A stretch of 64,000 bases of DNA from Betaproteobacteria bacterium (GCA_947482825.1 CANKMT010000010.1:1-64000); one strand, 5' to 3'; positions 42,072-50,878 are shown, numbered from the stretch's first letter. The notes: generated from the sequence alone by a model not told the origin. Translations and numbers: made by a program.

Positions 42072-43013
42072 GTGATCGTCGAGGTTGCCGCGGCGGTCAT
42101 TCTGCGCGCCGACGGCGCCTTCCTGCTCGCCAGGCGGCCGCCTGGCAAGGTGTACGCAGGTTGGTGGGAATTCCCAGGCGGCAAGGTCGAAGCGGGCGAG
42201 CCCGCGGAGGCGGCACTCTCCCGCGAGCTGCACGAAGAACTCGGCATCGTAGTCGAACAGGCATGGCCTTGGCTGACGCGCGTGTTCACGTACGAGCACG
42301 CCACGGTGCGGCTGAATTTCTTTCGCGTCACCCGCTGGAGCGGCACTCCCCATCCGAAGGAGGGCCAGGTGCTCGCGTGGCAGCGACTCGATCAAGCGAT
42401 GGTGGAGCCGATGCTGCCGGCAAATGCGCCGATCCTCGCCTCGCTTGCGCTTTCGGCCGAGTACGCGGTCAGCGCGGTGGCTTCGCTTGGCGAAGAAGAA
42501 TTCCTGCGGCGGCTGGCGATCCGACTGCAGGGCGGCCTCAAGCTCGTGCAACTGCGCGAGAAGCAGCTACCGCGCGACAAGCTGTTCGACTTGGCGAAAA
42601 AGGTCTGCGCGCTCGCCCATCGCCACGGCGCGAAAGTGCTCCTCAACGGCGACGCGGCACTTGCCGAGGAAGCCGGCGCCGACGGCGTTCACCTTGGCGC
42701 ACGGCAACTCATGAAGCTCGACTCCCGTCCACGCGCGCCGCTTGTCGGCGCCTCGTGCCATGACGCAACGGAGCTTGCGCGCGCCATGGCGCTTGGGCTC
42801 GACCTCGCGGTGCTTGGGCCGGTGAACCCGACCGGGTCGCATCCCGGGGCGCAGACGCTGGGATGGGAAGGATTCGCGCGGATTGCGCGCCGCGCAGCGC
42901 TGCCGGTCTACGCGATCGGGGGCCTGCGCAAAGAAGACATGGAGGCGGCGTGGCGCGCCGGTGGGCATGGCATCGCGATGATCTCGGGCGCATGGGGCTC
43001 CCGAAATTCATAA
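42072..43013 (+). CDS. Nudix hydrolase (MutT-like) fused to a ThiE-like domain
   Basis: The GTG at 42072 lies one base after the DUF815 stop and gives 313 residues. Residues 1-130 are a MutT-type Nudix domain with the box GGKVEAGEPAEAALSRELHEELGI. Residues about 145-310 are a thiamine-phosphate-synthase-like TIM barrel (LKLVQLREKQLPRDKL, VLLNGDAALAEEAGADGVHLGARQL, AVLGPVNPTGSHPGAQTLGW, VYAIGGLRKEDMEAAWRAGGHGIAMIS). The phosphate-binding GGL loop is present. This fusion is known in proteobacteria. MutT cleans 8-oxo-dGTP; the role of the ThiE-like part is uncertain. Confidence 0.92.
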   Translation: MIVEVAAAVILRADGAFLLARRPPGKVYAGWWEFPGGKVEAGEPAEAALSRELHEELGIVVEQAWPWLTRVFTYEHATVRLNFFRVTRWSGTPHPKEGQVLAWQRLDQAMVEPMLPANAPILASLALSAEYAVSAVASLGEEEFLRRLAIRLQGGLKLVQLREKQLPRDKLFDLAKKVCALAHRHGAKVLLNGDAALAEEAGADGVHLGARQLMKLDSRPRAPLVGASCHDATELARAMALGLDLAVLGPVNPTGSHPGAQTLGWEGFARIARRAALPVYAIGGLRKEDMEAAWRAGGHGIAMISGAWGSRNS

Positions 43014-43086
43014 GGTTCAATTTCCGTAGAATGGCTATTTCATTGGCTCTCAGGTCAATTGACTTTCCATAAACGGAAAATATTTC

Positions 43087-43281
43087 CTAGCTCGGGGTCT
43101 CCGGATTTTGTTCGCCCGGATCGGCCGGCTCGGCCTGCGGGACGCGGTACGCCTCGGTCGCCCACTGCCCCAGGTCGATCATCTTGCAGCGCTCGCCGCA
43201 GAAGGGCCGGTACTTGTTCTCGCTCGACCAGGCCACTTGCATGCCGCAGCGCGGGCAGGGGACTGCGTGGATCGGGGACAT
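43087..43281 (-). CDS. yacG: DNA gyrase inhibitor YacG (zinc-binding)
   Basis: The 64-residue protein has the four-cysteine zinc site CPRCG near residue 9 and FCGERCKMIDLGQWATEAYRVP near 28, the YacG signature. YacG binds GyrB and blocks DNA binding by gyrase. It follows zapD with a 4-base gap, the usual yacG-zapD-coaE-pilD order. Confidence 0.93.
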   Translation of the reverse strand: MSPIHAVPCPRCGMQVAWSSENKYRPFCGERCKMIDLGQWATEAYRVPQAEPADPGEQNPETPS

Positions 43282-43285
43282 GCGC

Positions 43286-44044
43286 CTACAGGTTGCAGAA
43301 GGTCAGCTCGAAGCCGATGTCGCCTCCGGCCGTGCGCGGGCGCGGGTCTTCGCCGCCCTGCATAAGAAACCGGATGTTGAGCACGTACTTGTTCGCGCTC
43401 ATCTCGGGCACGCAGCCCAGCGCCGGGTCCAGGCGCACGCGAAGCATCTGCGCGGTCTTGCCACCGAGCATTTGCTGGTAAGTGCCCTGCGGCGCGACGA
43501 ATTGCGCAGGCTTGCCCGACTCGCGCAGGATACGCAGGATGATGGCCGATCCGTCCCGCAGCGGGTAGAGCGGGCTTGTCCAACCGGCCAGCTGCGCGCC
43601 GCGCTCCTGCGTCGGCTTGTTCAGCCAGTAGTGGTAGGAAGGCAGGTCGAACTGGCATGCGCCGCCTGGGATGCCGGTGCGCTGCTTGATCGACATCAGC
43701 CATTCGTTCTCGCGCAGGTACTGGCCGATGCGGCCGGTCATGCCGAAGAGCGCGGTGGACGCCTGCTCCATGTCGCCAAGCACCTGGTTGAGCGCCTCTT
43801 CGGAGATTTCGGGATTGTTCCGGAAGGCGCGCAGCACCTGCTTCTGCCGCTCGAGTTCCTGGAGCAGGTCCGATTTGAGGTCCGCGCGGCTTGCGACCTC
43901 CATGATCTCGAACAGCGTGAGCAGCGCGACGTGATGGTCCTGCGGATCCGGTTGCAGGATGAAATGGCCCGAGCGCGCGAACAGGTCCTCCAGCCGGAGG
44001 AGCGTACGGATACGTTCGTTGAGCGGGTATTCGTAGGTGATCAC
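43286..44044 (-). CDS. zapD: Cell division protein ZapD
   Basis: The track begins at a TTG (44110) and adds 22 residues without family similarity. I prefer the GTG at 44044 (VITYEYPLNERIRTLLRLEDLF), which aligns with the family start and gives 252 residues, near the E. coli length. Further motifs are LLTLFEIMEVASRADLKSDLLQELERQ near residue 42 and NEWLMSIKQRTGIPGGACQFDLPSYHYWL near 115. ZapD bundles FtsZ filaments. A repeat of TGAGGCAATTG at 44103 and 44120 lies just upstream. Confidence 0.92.
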   Translation of the reverse strand: MITYEYPLNERIRTLLRLEDLFARSGHFILQPDPQDHHVALLTLFEIMEVASRADLKSDLLQELERQKQVLRAFRNNPEISEEALNQVLGDMEQASTALFGMTGRIGQYLRENEWLMSIKQRTGIPGGACQFDLPSYHYWLNKPTQERGAQLAGWTSPLYPLRDGSAIILRILRESGKPAQFVAPQGTYQQMLGGKTAQMLRVRLDPALGCVPEMSANKYVLNIRFLMQGGEDPRPRTAGGDIGFELTFCNL

Positions 44045-44146
44045 GACCGCGCCGTAGTCGATCCGGTCTCGCACCGGATAAAAGCGGAAATTCGCTGAAT
44101 TTTGAGGCAATTGGCCGGGTGAGGCAATTGCGGGCGCGCTTTCATG

Positions 44147-44761
44147 TCAGCGCCCCTTCCCGGCGAGCGCCAGGTAGCGCGCGTGCAGAGCCTCCACCTG
44201 CGCGCCCAAGGTGGAGATCGGGCCGCTGTTGTCGACCACGTCGTCGGCGGCGGCAAGGCGCGCCGCGCGCGGGGCCTGGGCGGCGATGATGCGCCGCACT
44301 TCGTCCCCGGCCAGGCCGCTGCGCTGCTTTACGCGCTCGACCTGGACGGCCTCCGCGCAATCGACCACGAGCACTCGGTCGACCCGGCTGCGGTAGTCCT
44401 TCGATTCAATCAGCAGAGGCACGACGTGCACGGCATAGGGCGCGGCGCCGGTCGAGGCGGCAATGCGCCTTTCGGACTCGGCCCGGATCAACGGATGGAG
44501 CAGGGCCTCGAGCCGCTTCCTGGCAGCCGGGTCTGCGAACACGAGCCCGCGCACTTTCCTGCGGTCCATGGCGCCATCGGGCGCGATGCAGGCGTCGCCG
44601 AATGCCTCGCGGACTTCCGGGATCGCGGCGCCGCCCGGGCCGGTCAGCTCATGGGCGATCGCGTCGGTGTCCACGATCGCGGCGCCCTGTGCGGCGAGCA
44701 GGTCGGCCACCGCGCTCTTTCCGCTGCCGATCCCGCCGGTCAGTCCGACGATGTAGGGCAT
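44147..44761 (-). CDS. coaE: Dephospho-CoA kinase CoaE
   Basis: The track ORF begins far upstream in the antiparallel frame; the ATG at 44761 (MPYIVGLTGGIGSGKSAVADLLAAQGAAIVDTDAIAHELTG) gives 204 residues, as expected. The P-loop GGIGSGKS and DTDAIAHEL base motif are intact, with VPLLIES near residue 115. It phosphorylates dephospho-CoA at the 3'-OH in the last CoA step. An in-frame ATG at 44785 is possible. Confidence 0.95.
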   Translation of the reverse strand: MPYIVGLTGGIGSGKSAVADLLAAQGAAIVDTDAIAHELTGPGGAAIPEVREAFGDACIAPDGAMDRRKVRGLVFADPAARKRLEALLHPLIRAESERRIAASTGAAPYAVHVVPLLIESKDYRSRVDRVLVVDCAEAVQVERVKQRSGLAGDEVRRIIAAQAPRAARLAAADDVVDNSGPISTLGAQVEALHARYLALAGKGR

Positions 44762-44805
44762 GGATCCCGGGGCAGGGGCGTGCATCGGCCGGCGCGGGTT
44801 CGTCG

Positions 44806-45768
44806 TCAGGAAAGCAAGGGAAGGTACTTGCGGCTGATCACATCGCCCCAGAAGAGCGCGATGAACCCCGCGGCAGCGAGGTAGGGGCCGAAGGGGATCG
44901 GCTTGTCGCGCCCGTGCTTGGCCAGCACCATGAGGCCGATGCCGACGGCCGCCCCGACCACCGAGGAAAGCAAGATCACCATGGCGAGCGCCTGCCACCC
45001 CAGCCATGCGCAGATGGCGGCCAGCAGCTTGAAATCGCCGTAGCCCATGCCTTCTTTGCCGGTGACGAACTTGAACAGCCAGTAGACGCTCCACAATGTG
45101 AGATATCCCGCCGCCGCGCCTATGACGGCCGATCCCAGAGGAACGAAAGTGCCGGGAATATTCACGAGCAGTCCCGCCCAAAGGAGCGGAAGGGTGATGT
45201 CGTCGGGCAGGAGATGCGTGTCGAAGTCGATTGCGGCCAGTGCAAGCAGGGCCCATGCAAAAACCATCGCGCCAAAGCCGGCAACCGTGAAGCCGAATCG
45301 CGCCGCGGCGTAGCAAGCCGCTGCCCCCGCGGCCATTTCCACCAGCGGGTAGCGAAGCGAGATCGGCGCGCGGCAGGCCGAACACTTCCCGCCCAGCACC
45401 GCATAGGATGCGAGCGGAATGTTTTCCAGCGCCGTGATCTTGTGCCCGCATTTCGGGCATGCAGACCGCGGGACGATCAGGTTGTACTTCTCCGGCTTGG
45501 ACGCACCGCTCTTCGCGCGGCCAGTTGGCTCGGTGGTTCCGGTTTGCGGCTGGGGAGGGGGTACGGGGGAACCGTAGGGTTCCCCTGTGCCGATCGTGGG
45601 TTCCCCTGTTTCGATCGTCATCTCAGCGCACTGGTCGCGCCACTCGCGCTCCATCATCTTCGGCAGCCGATGGATCACGACGTTCAGGAACGAGCCGACG
45701 CACAGGCCGAACGCCAGCGCCACCCAGGGGAAAACGGAAGGCTCGGTCAGCCCTGCCAACGCAGCCAT
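44806..45768 (-). CDS. pilD: Type IV prepilin peptidase / N-methylase PilD
   Basis: The 320-residue aspartic protease of the inner membrane cleaves and methylates type IV prepilins. Catalytic aspartates lie in AIDFDTHLLPDDITLPLLW near residue 175 and KEGMGYGDFKLLAAICAWLGW near 240. Zinc cysteines are in CPKCGHKITALENIPLASY and KCSACRAPISLRYP. Residues about 48-92 are a low-complexity insert (TIETGEPTIGTGEP and following Pro/Gln/Thr-rich sequence) encoded by a palindromic repeat also found at thiL-pgpA. It makes the protein about 30 residues longer than usual without breaking the frame. Confidence 0.95.
   Translation of the reverse strand: MAALAGLTEPSVFPWVALAFGLCVGSFLNVVIHRLPKMMEREWRDQCAEMTIETGEPTIGTGEPYGSPVPPPQPQTGTTEPTGRAKSGASKPEKYNLIVPRSACPKCGHKITALENIPLASYAVLGGKCSACRAPISLRYPLVEMAAGAAACYAAARFGFTVAGFGAMVFAWALLALAAIDFDTHLLPDDITLPLLWAGLLVNIPGTFVPLGSAVIGAAAGYLTLWSVYWLFKFVTGKEGMGYGDFKLLAAICAWLGWQALAMVILLSSVVGAAVGIGLMVLAKHGRDKPIPFGPYLAAAGFIALFWGDVISRKYLPLLS
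45554..45618. repeat. Palindromic dispersed repeat inside pilD (copy 1)
   Basis: On the plus strand GGAGGGGGTACGGGGGAACC is followed by GTAGGGTTCCCCTGTGCCGATCG. GGGGAACC pairs with GGTTCCCC as a hairpin. The 21-bp end unit GGGTTCCCCTGTnnCGATCGT is tandemly duplicated (45577-45597 and 45598-45618). The copy at 58692-58734 has the same orientation on the plus strand. Confidence 0.85.
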
Positions 45769-45778
45769 GCCTGCCGCA

Positions 45779-47005
45779 TCAGACAGCCTGGCCCATTTTG
45801 AAGATCGGCAGGTACATGGCGATCACCATGCCGCCGATCAGGACGCCCAGCACCACCATGATCATCGGTTCCATCAGCGAGGACAGAGCGTCGACGGCAT
45901 CGTCGACCTCGGCCTCGTAGAAGTCGGCGACCTTGGAGAGCATCGAGTCGAGCGCGCCGGTCTCCTCGCCGATCGACACCATCTGGAGCACCATGTTCGG
46001 GAAGACCTTGGCATTGACCATCGCCACCGTCAGCGCGGTGCCGGTGGAGACTTCGCTCTGGATCTGCCTGGTCGCATTCAGGTAAACCCAGTTGCCCGAG
46101 GCGCCACCGACCGAATCCAGTGCCTCGACCAGCGGCACGCCCGCCGCGAACATGGTCGAGCAGGTGCGCGTCCAGCGCGCGACCGTCGCTTTGCGGATGA
46201 GTTCGCCGAACACCGGAATCTTGAGGGCCAGCCGGTCCATGAAGATCTGCACCGCCAGCGATTTCTTCCATAGCGCGAGAAAGCCATAGATGCCGCCGCC
46301 GGCAATGCCGAAAATGAGATACCAGTACGCGACGAAGATTTCCGATATCGCGAGCACGACCAGGGTCGGCGCCGGCAGGTCGGCCCCGAAGTTGGCGAAC
46401 ACCGTCTTGAACGCCGGGATCACGAAGATCATGATGACCGCGGTGATGACGAAGGCGACGACGATGATCGCCACCGGGTAAAAGAGCGCCGACTTGATCT
46501 TCGACTTGATGGCGAGCGTCTTTTCCTTGTAGGTCGCCAGGCGATCGAGCAGCGTCTCGAGAATGCCGGCCTGCTCGCCGGCGGCCACCAGGTTGCAGAA
46601 CAACGGGTCGAAATACTTCGGGTACTTGCGGAAAGCGGCCGCGAGCGTCGAGCCGGTCTCGATCTCCATCTTCACGTCCATGAGCAGCTTGGTGACCGCG
46701 GGGTTCGACGCGCCCTTGCCGACGATGTCGAATGCCTGGAGCAGCGGCACGCCGGCTTTCATCATGGTGGCGAGCTGGCGCGAAAACAGCGTGACGTCCT
46801 TTTCGGACACGCTCCCGCCGCCGCCCACCTTCTGCTTCTTGATCTTGGTGACGTTGATGCCTTGCCGGCGCAGGTTGGACTTCGCGACGTTTTCGCCGGT
46901 GGCACGCACATCGCCGCGCACGACCTTGCCAGACTTATCCTTGCCCTCGTAGGAGAAACTGATCTCCTTGGGGCCCTTGGCTGCTGTTGCTGCTGCGGTC
47001 GCCAT
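45779..47005 (-). CDS. pilC: Type IV pilus inner-membrane platform protein PilC
   Basis: The ATG at 47005 (MATAAATAAKGPKEISFSYEGKDKSG) gives 408 residues, as usual. Two GspF-like domains are visible: TLFSRQLATMMKAGVPLLQAFDIVGKG near residue 75, and RWTRTCSTMFAAGVPLVEALDSVGG near 275 with EETGALDSMLSKVADFYEAEVDDAVDALSSLMEP near 345. It anchors the PilB motor and pilus base. pilD follows after 10 bases. The usual partner pilB is not upstream; a CorC-type gene lies there instead. Confidence 0.95.
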   Translation of the reverse strand: MATAAATAAKGPKEISFSYEGKDKSGKVVRGDVRATGENVAKSNLRRQGINVTKIKKQKVGGGGSVSEKDVTLFSRQLATMMKAGVPLLQAFDIVGKGASNPAVTKLLMDVKMEIETGSTLAAAFRKYPKYFDPLFCNLVAAGEQAGILETLLDRLATYKEKTLAIKSKIKSALFYPVAIIVVAFVITAVIMIFVIPAFKTVFANFGADLPAPTLVVLAISEIFVAYWYLIFGIAGGGIYGFLALWKKSLAVQIFMDRLALKIPVFGELIRKATVARWTRTCSTMFAAGVPLVEALDSVGGASGNWVYLNATRQIQSEVSTGTALTVAMVNAKVFPNMVLQMVSIGEETGALDSMLSKVADFYEAEVDDAVDALSSLMEPMIMVVLGVLIGGMVIAMYLPIFKMGQAV

Positions 47006-47284
47006 ATGTGAGTTCCCTTGCCTCGTTCCCCGGCCGCGCATTGCCGGCCGACGTCATGCGCATGGACATCGCTCGGAGCCTAGCCTGATTGTGAAGCCGC
47101 GCGCTGTGAAGGATGTCACCCTGCACGCCTCGAAGGCATTGCAACGCGATTCCGCCCACCTTCCCAGTAAGCGAATCGATGATGCCTTGCGGGGCGTATT
47201 TTGTAAAGCCTCAAGTATCGCGCATAACAGTCTGAGGCGATTGGATTTTGGGGCTCTTGAAAAGGGGCTTCGGCGAGGCCCTCG
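47006..47284. other. 279-base gap upstream of pilC with no recognised gene
   Basis: No supported ORF is present; the short minus-strand ORF reaching 47159 is an out-of-frame extension without family character. The stretch should hold the pilCD promoter on the minus strand. AT-rich sequence at about 47208-47220 (TATTTTGTAAAGC on the plus strand) is a candidate, but no clear -35/-10 pair was found. Confidence 0.5.
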
Positions 47285-48580
47285 CTAGGCGTCCTCGAGG
47301 GAAGAATCGACCGGCTCGGGCGGCTTGAAAAGGCGCACCGATTTCACTGCGCGCCCTTGCGTGTGGAGGATTTCCATCGCCACACCCTCGATGCGGATGC
47401 TCAGGTCGGCCTCCGGGATGTCCTGCAAATGCTCGAGGATGAGGCCGTTGAGCGTCTTCGGACCGTCGAGCGGCAGACTCAGTCGCAGGGCCCGGTTGAG
47501 CTCGCGCACCGGAGTTGCGCCGTCTGCAAGAGCCGAGCCGGTTGCGTCCCATGCAAGCTTGCCGCTTGCGCTGGGCATCGAAGTGGTGAACTTGCCGATG
47601 ATCTCCTCGATGATGTCTTCCAGCGTGACCAGTCCCATGATTTCGCCGTATTCGTCGACCACCAGGGCGAGGCGTTGCGAGTTCTCCTGGAAGTACTGCA
47701 GCTGCGCGAGCACCGCGGTCGACGCGGGAACGAAATACGGATCGTCGGCCAGTTCCTCGATCGCTTCGCTCGTGAGTTCTCCCGAGTGCAGCAGCCCCAG
47801 CACTTTGCGCAAGTGCAGGACGCCAACCAGGTTGCCCTCGCGGTCGCGGAACACGGGCAGCCGCATGTGATACGAAGTGGCGAGCTGGTGTGCGACGGCC
47901 TCGAGCCCCTCTTCGAGCGTGATCGACTCGATCTTGGAGCGCGGCAGCATGATGTCCTGCACCGTGATGCTCCCGAGGTCGAACAGGTTGACGAGGATCG
48001 AGCGGTGCTTCTTCGGCATGAACTGGCCCGATTCGAGCACCAGCGTGCGGATCTCGTCGGTCGACAGCTGCTGCGGCTCGTTGCCCTTCGCCGGGTCGAT
48101 GCGCAGGATCTTGAGCAGGACCGCAACGAAAATGTTGACGAACCACACCACGGGAGCAAACAACTTGAGCAGCGGCCCGAGCACGTAGGCGATCGGCAGC
48201 GCGACGCGCTCGGCATACGCGGCTCCGATCACCTTGGGCGTGATCTCGGAGAACACGAGGATCAGGAAAGTCACGAGGAGGGTGCCCAGGCCAAGCGCGA
48301 TCTCGTTGTCGCCAAAGAGCTGGATCGTGATGACCGACACCAGCGTGGCTGCCGCTGCGTTGACGAGGTTGTTGCCCAGCAGGATCACGCCCAACAGCCT
48401 GTGGGTCTGCGCGAGCAGCGCGGAGGCGCGCGTCGCCCCGCCATGGCCTTGAGCGACGAGGTGTTTCAGGCGGTAACGGTTGAGCGCCATCATGCTCGTT
48501 TCGGCAATCGAGAAGAAAGCCGACACGACGAGCAGCACCGCAAGCGCGCCGAACTGCCAGCTTAGCGGGATCGCGTCCAC
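47285..48580 (-). CDS. CNNM/CorC (HlyC-CorC, UPF0053) transporter-family protein
   Basis: The track adds 21 Ser/Ala-rich residues; the GTG at 48580 (VDAIPLSWQFGALAVLLVVSAFFSIAETSMMALNRYRLKHL) matches the family start and lies 10 bases after the upstream stop, giving 431 residues. It has a CNNM (DUF21) membrane domain to about residue 185 and then a CBS pair (ITVQDIMLPRSKIESI, RLPVFRDREGNLVGVLHLRKVL, LALVVDEYGEIMGLVTLEDIIEEIIG). A C-terminal CorC_HlyC domain ends the protein. Relatives handle Mg2+/Co2+ or support ion homeostasis. Confidence 0.9.
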   Translation of the reverse strand: MDAIPLSWQFGALAVLLVVSAFFSIAETSMMALNRYRLKHLVAQGHGGATRASALLAQTHRLLGVILLGNNLVNAAAATLVSVITIQLFGDNEIALGLGTLLVTFLILVFSEITPKVIGAAYAERVALPIAYVLGPLLKLFAPVVWFVNIFVAVLLKILRIDPAKGNEPQQLSTDEIRTLVLESGQFMPKKHRSILVNLFDLGSITVQDIMLPRSKIESITLEEGLEAVAHQLATSYHMRLPVFRDREGNLVGVLHLRKVLGLLHSGELTSEAIEELADDPYFVPASTAVLAQLQYFQENSQRLALVVDEYGEIMGLVTLEDIIEEIIGKFTTSMPSASGKLAWDATGSALADGATPVRELNRALRLSLPLDGPKTLNGLILEHLQDIPEADLSIRIEGVAMEILHTQGRAVKSVRLFKPPEPVDSSLEDA

Positions 48581-48590
48581 AGCGGCGGTT

Positions 48591-49445
48591 CTAGGCCCGG
48601 CCGAGGATGACTTCGAGCACGAACCGGCTGCCGACGTAGGCAAGCAGCAGCATCACGAAGCCCAGAAGGGTGAAGCGCAGGGCCGTGCGTCCCCGCCATC
48701 CGTACGCGTATCGGCCGATGAGCAGGATCGCGAAGGAAAGCCATGAAAGGAGCGCGAACAGTGTCTTGTGGTCGAACCTCAGCGCGCGCCCGAACAGGGA
48801 CTCGGAAAAGAGCAATCCGGTGGCCAGCGTCAGCGTGAGCAACACGAATGCCAGTCCGATCAGGCGAAACAGCAGTCGCTCGAGAGTCAGAAGCGGAGGC
48901 AAGCCGGCAAGCGGACCGGCGAGCGGCCCCGACCGCGGACCCAGACCGGACTGTGCCGATAGATTCCTGTGGAGGGACCGCTCCGCCAGCGCCATCAGGA
49001 GCGCGTGCAGCATTGCAATCGTGAAGACGCTGTAGGCGGCCATGCCGAGGATCAGGTGCAGCTTGAACTGCATCGAGGCCGCATGTGCAATCGCGATACC
49101 CGGAAACATCCCCGGAAGCGGCACCGACAGGGCGGCAAGCGGCAGCACGAGCGGTTGCATTCCGTCGAGGTTGTAGAACAGGCTCTCGACCCAGTAGATG
49201 ACCGCCGCGAGCCAGAGCATGACGGAAAGCGCCTGCCCGAAACCGAAGCGCGGCTGGTCCGGCGCAACCAGATCGAGGTGCAGCAGCCATGCATGCAGCG
49301 CGAGCGGCGCGAGGAGCGCGGCGCGCTCCCATGGGGCCATGCCGCCGTTCGAGGGCGCGCCGTCCCGCCAGCGAGTGCGCCAAAAATGCAGCGCCAGCCC
49401 GCCGTAGAGGGCGCTCACGGCGAGGTGAAGTACAATGTCCGGCAT
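48591..49445 (-). CDS. CcsA/YpjD-like cytochrome c assembly-family membrane protein
   Basis: The 284-residue protein has eight or so membrane segments and the CcmC/CcsA-type layout. The His in HAASMQFKLHLILGMAAYSVFTIAMLHALLM (about residue 120) and RFDHKTLFALLSWLSFAILLIGRYAYGWRGRTALRFTLLGF near 225 fit the YpjD/CcsA family, and these histidines may ligate haem. It is commonly found beside ffh in betaproteobacteria, as here, divergent across 57 bases. Its job outside haem export is unproven. Confidence 0.85.
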   Translation of the reverse strand: MPDIVLHLAVSALYGGLALHFWRTRWRDGAPSNGGMAPWERAALLAPLALHAWLLHLDLVAPDQPRFGFGQALSVMLWLAAVIYWVESLFYNLDGMQPLVLPLAALSVPLPGMFPGIAIAHAASMQFKLHLILGMAAYSVFTIAMLHALLMALAERSLHRNLSAQSGLGPRSGPLAGPLAGLPPLLTLERLLFRLIGLAFVLLTLTLATGLLFSESLFGRALRFDHKTLFALLSWLSFAILLIGRYAYGWRGRTALRFTLLGFVMLLLAYVGSRFVLEVILGRA

Positions 49446-49502
49446 CCAATCAGTCTACCAGAGCGCGCATTTTCGCCGCGCCGCTCGACCTGTGCCCACG
49501 CC

Positions 49503-50852
49503 ATGCTCGACAACCTGACCAACCGCCTCGCGCGCATCGTCAAGACGATCCGCGGCGAGGCCCGCCTCACCGAATCCAACGTCCAGGAAGCGCTGCGCGA
49601 GGTGCGCGTTGCGCTGCTCGAGGCCGACGTGGCATTGCCGGTGGTCAAGGAATTCGTCGCCGCGGTCAAGGACAAGGCGCTCGGCGAAGAGGTGATCGGC
49701 AGCCTCTCGCCGGGACAGGCACTGGTGGGCGTGGTGCATCGCGAACTCACGCACCTCATGGGCGACGCGAACGTGCCGCTCGATTTCGCCACCACGCCGC
49801 CGGCGGTGATCCTGATGGCCGGCCTGCAGGGCTCGGGCAAGACCACTACGACCGGCAAGCTCGCGAAGTTCCTGCGCGAACAGAAGAAGAAAGTGCTCGT
49901 GGTTTCGTGCGACGTCTATCGCCCGGCCGCCATCGAGCAGTTGAAGACGGTCGCGGGTCAGGTCGATGCCGATTTCTTTCCGTCGAATGCGGGAGAGAAG
50001 CCCGCCGACATCGCTCGTGCGGCGGTCGAGTTTGCGAAGACGCACTATCACGACGTGCTGATCGTCGACACGGCCGGGCGATTGGCCATCGACGAAGCGA
50101 TGATGAAAGAGATTACCGAGCTGCACGCCCAGCTCAAACCGATCGAGACGCTGTTTGTCGTCGATGCGATGCAGGGGCAGGACGCGGTGAACGTGGCCAA
50201 GGCCTTCAATGAGGCATTGCCGTTGACAGGCGTGGTCCTCACCAAGCTCGACGGCGACGCGCGCGGCGGCGCGGCACTGTCGGTTCGCCATGTGACCGGC
50301 AAGCCGATCAAGTTTGTCGGTGTCGGCGAGAAGCTCGCGGCGCTCGAACCCTTCTACCCCGAGCGCATGGCGAGCCGCATCCTCGGCATGGGCGACATCG
50401 TTTCGCTCGTCGAGGAGGCGCGCAAGGGCGTCGACCAGGAGGCGGCGCAGGAACTCGCGATCAAGCTGAAGAAGGGCAAGGGCTTCGACCTGGAGGACTT
50501 CAAGGGCCAGATCACCCAGATGCGCAAGATGGGCGGCCTCTCGTCGCTCCTCGACAAGCTCCCCGCCCAGCTTGCGAGCCAGGTGAACCCGGCGCAGATG
50601 CAGGACGACAAGCAGATCCGCCGCATCGAGGGGATCATCAATTCGATGACGCCACAGGAACGCACGCACCCGGACTTGCTCAAGGCCTCGCGCAAGCGGC
50701 GCATCGCCGCGGGGGCCGGGGTGCCGGTGCAGGAGATCAACCGCCTGTTGAAGCAGTTCGAGCAGATGCAGAAGATGATGAAGCAGATGCAGAAGGGCGG
50801 CATGGCCAAGATGATGCGGGCCATGAAAGGGATGATGCCGGGGATGCGGTAG
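49503..50852 (+). CDS. ffh: Signal recognition particle protein Ffh
   Basis: The ATG at 49503 (MLDNLTNRLARIVKTIRGEARLTESNVQEALREVRVALLEADVAL) gives 449 residues; the track adds 178 residues from the antisense CcsA gene. GTPase motifs are AGLQGSGKTTTTGKLAKFL near residue 105, CDVYRPAAIEQL, VDTAGRLAIDEAMM near 190 and TKLDGDARGGAALS near 248. The M domain is methionine-rich to the end (MQKMMKQMQKGGMAKMMRAMKGMMPGMR). It binds signal peptides and 4.5S RNA for co-translational targeting. Confidence 0.97.
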   Translation: MLDNLTNRLARIVKTIRGEARLTESNVQEALREVRVALLEADVALPVVKEFVAAVKDKALGEEVIGSLSPGQALVGVVHRELTHLMGDANVPLDFATTPPAVILMAGLQGSGKTTTTGKLAKFLREQKKKVLVVSCDVYRPAAIEQLKTVAGQVDADFFPSNAGEKPADIARAAVEFAKTHYHDVLIVDTAGRLAIDEAMMKEITELHAQLKPIETLFVVDAMQGQDAVNVAKAFNEALPLTGVVLTKLDGDARGGAALSVRHVTGKPIKFVGVGEKLAALEPFYPERMASRILGMGDIVSLVEEARKGVDQEAAQELAIKLKKGKGFDLEDFKGQITQMRKMGGLSSLLDKLPAQLASQVNPAQMQDDKQIRRIEGIINSMTPQERTHPDLLKASRKRRIAAGAGVPVQEINRLLKQFEQMQKMMKQMQKGGMAKMMRAMKGMMPGMR

Positions 50853-50855
50853 GGG

Positions 50856-50878
50856 GCGCACGCAACACTCGTGTGCGC
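50856..50878 (+). terminator. Hairpin after ffh, possible terminator
   Basis: GCGCAC and GTGCGC pair around a loop within GGCGCACGCAACACTCGTGT just after the ffh stop. There is no T-run, so it may be a weak or Rho-assisted end. Confidence 0.35.

Noticed and set aside
43014-43086. Possible terminator between the Nudix-ThiE gene and yacG
   Set aside because: TTTCCGT and ACGGAAA form an inverted repeat, but with about 45 bases between the arms and no T-run directly after. Too loose to call.
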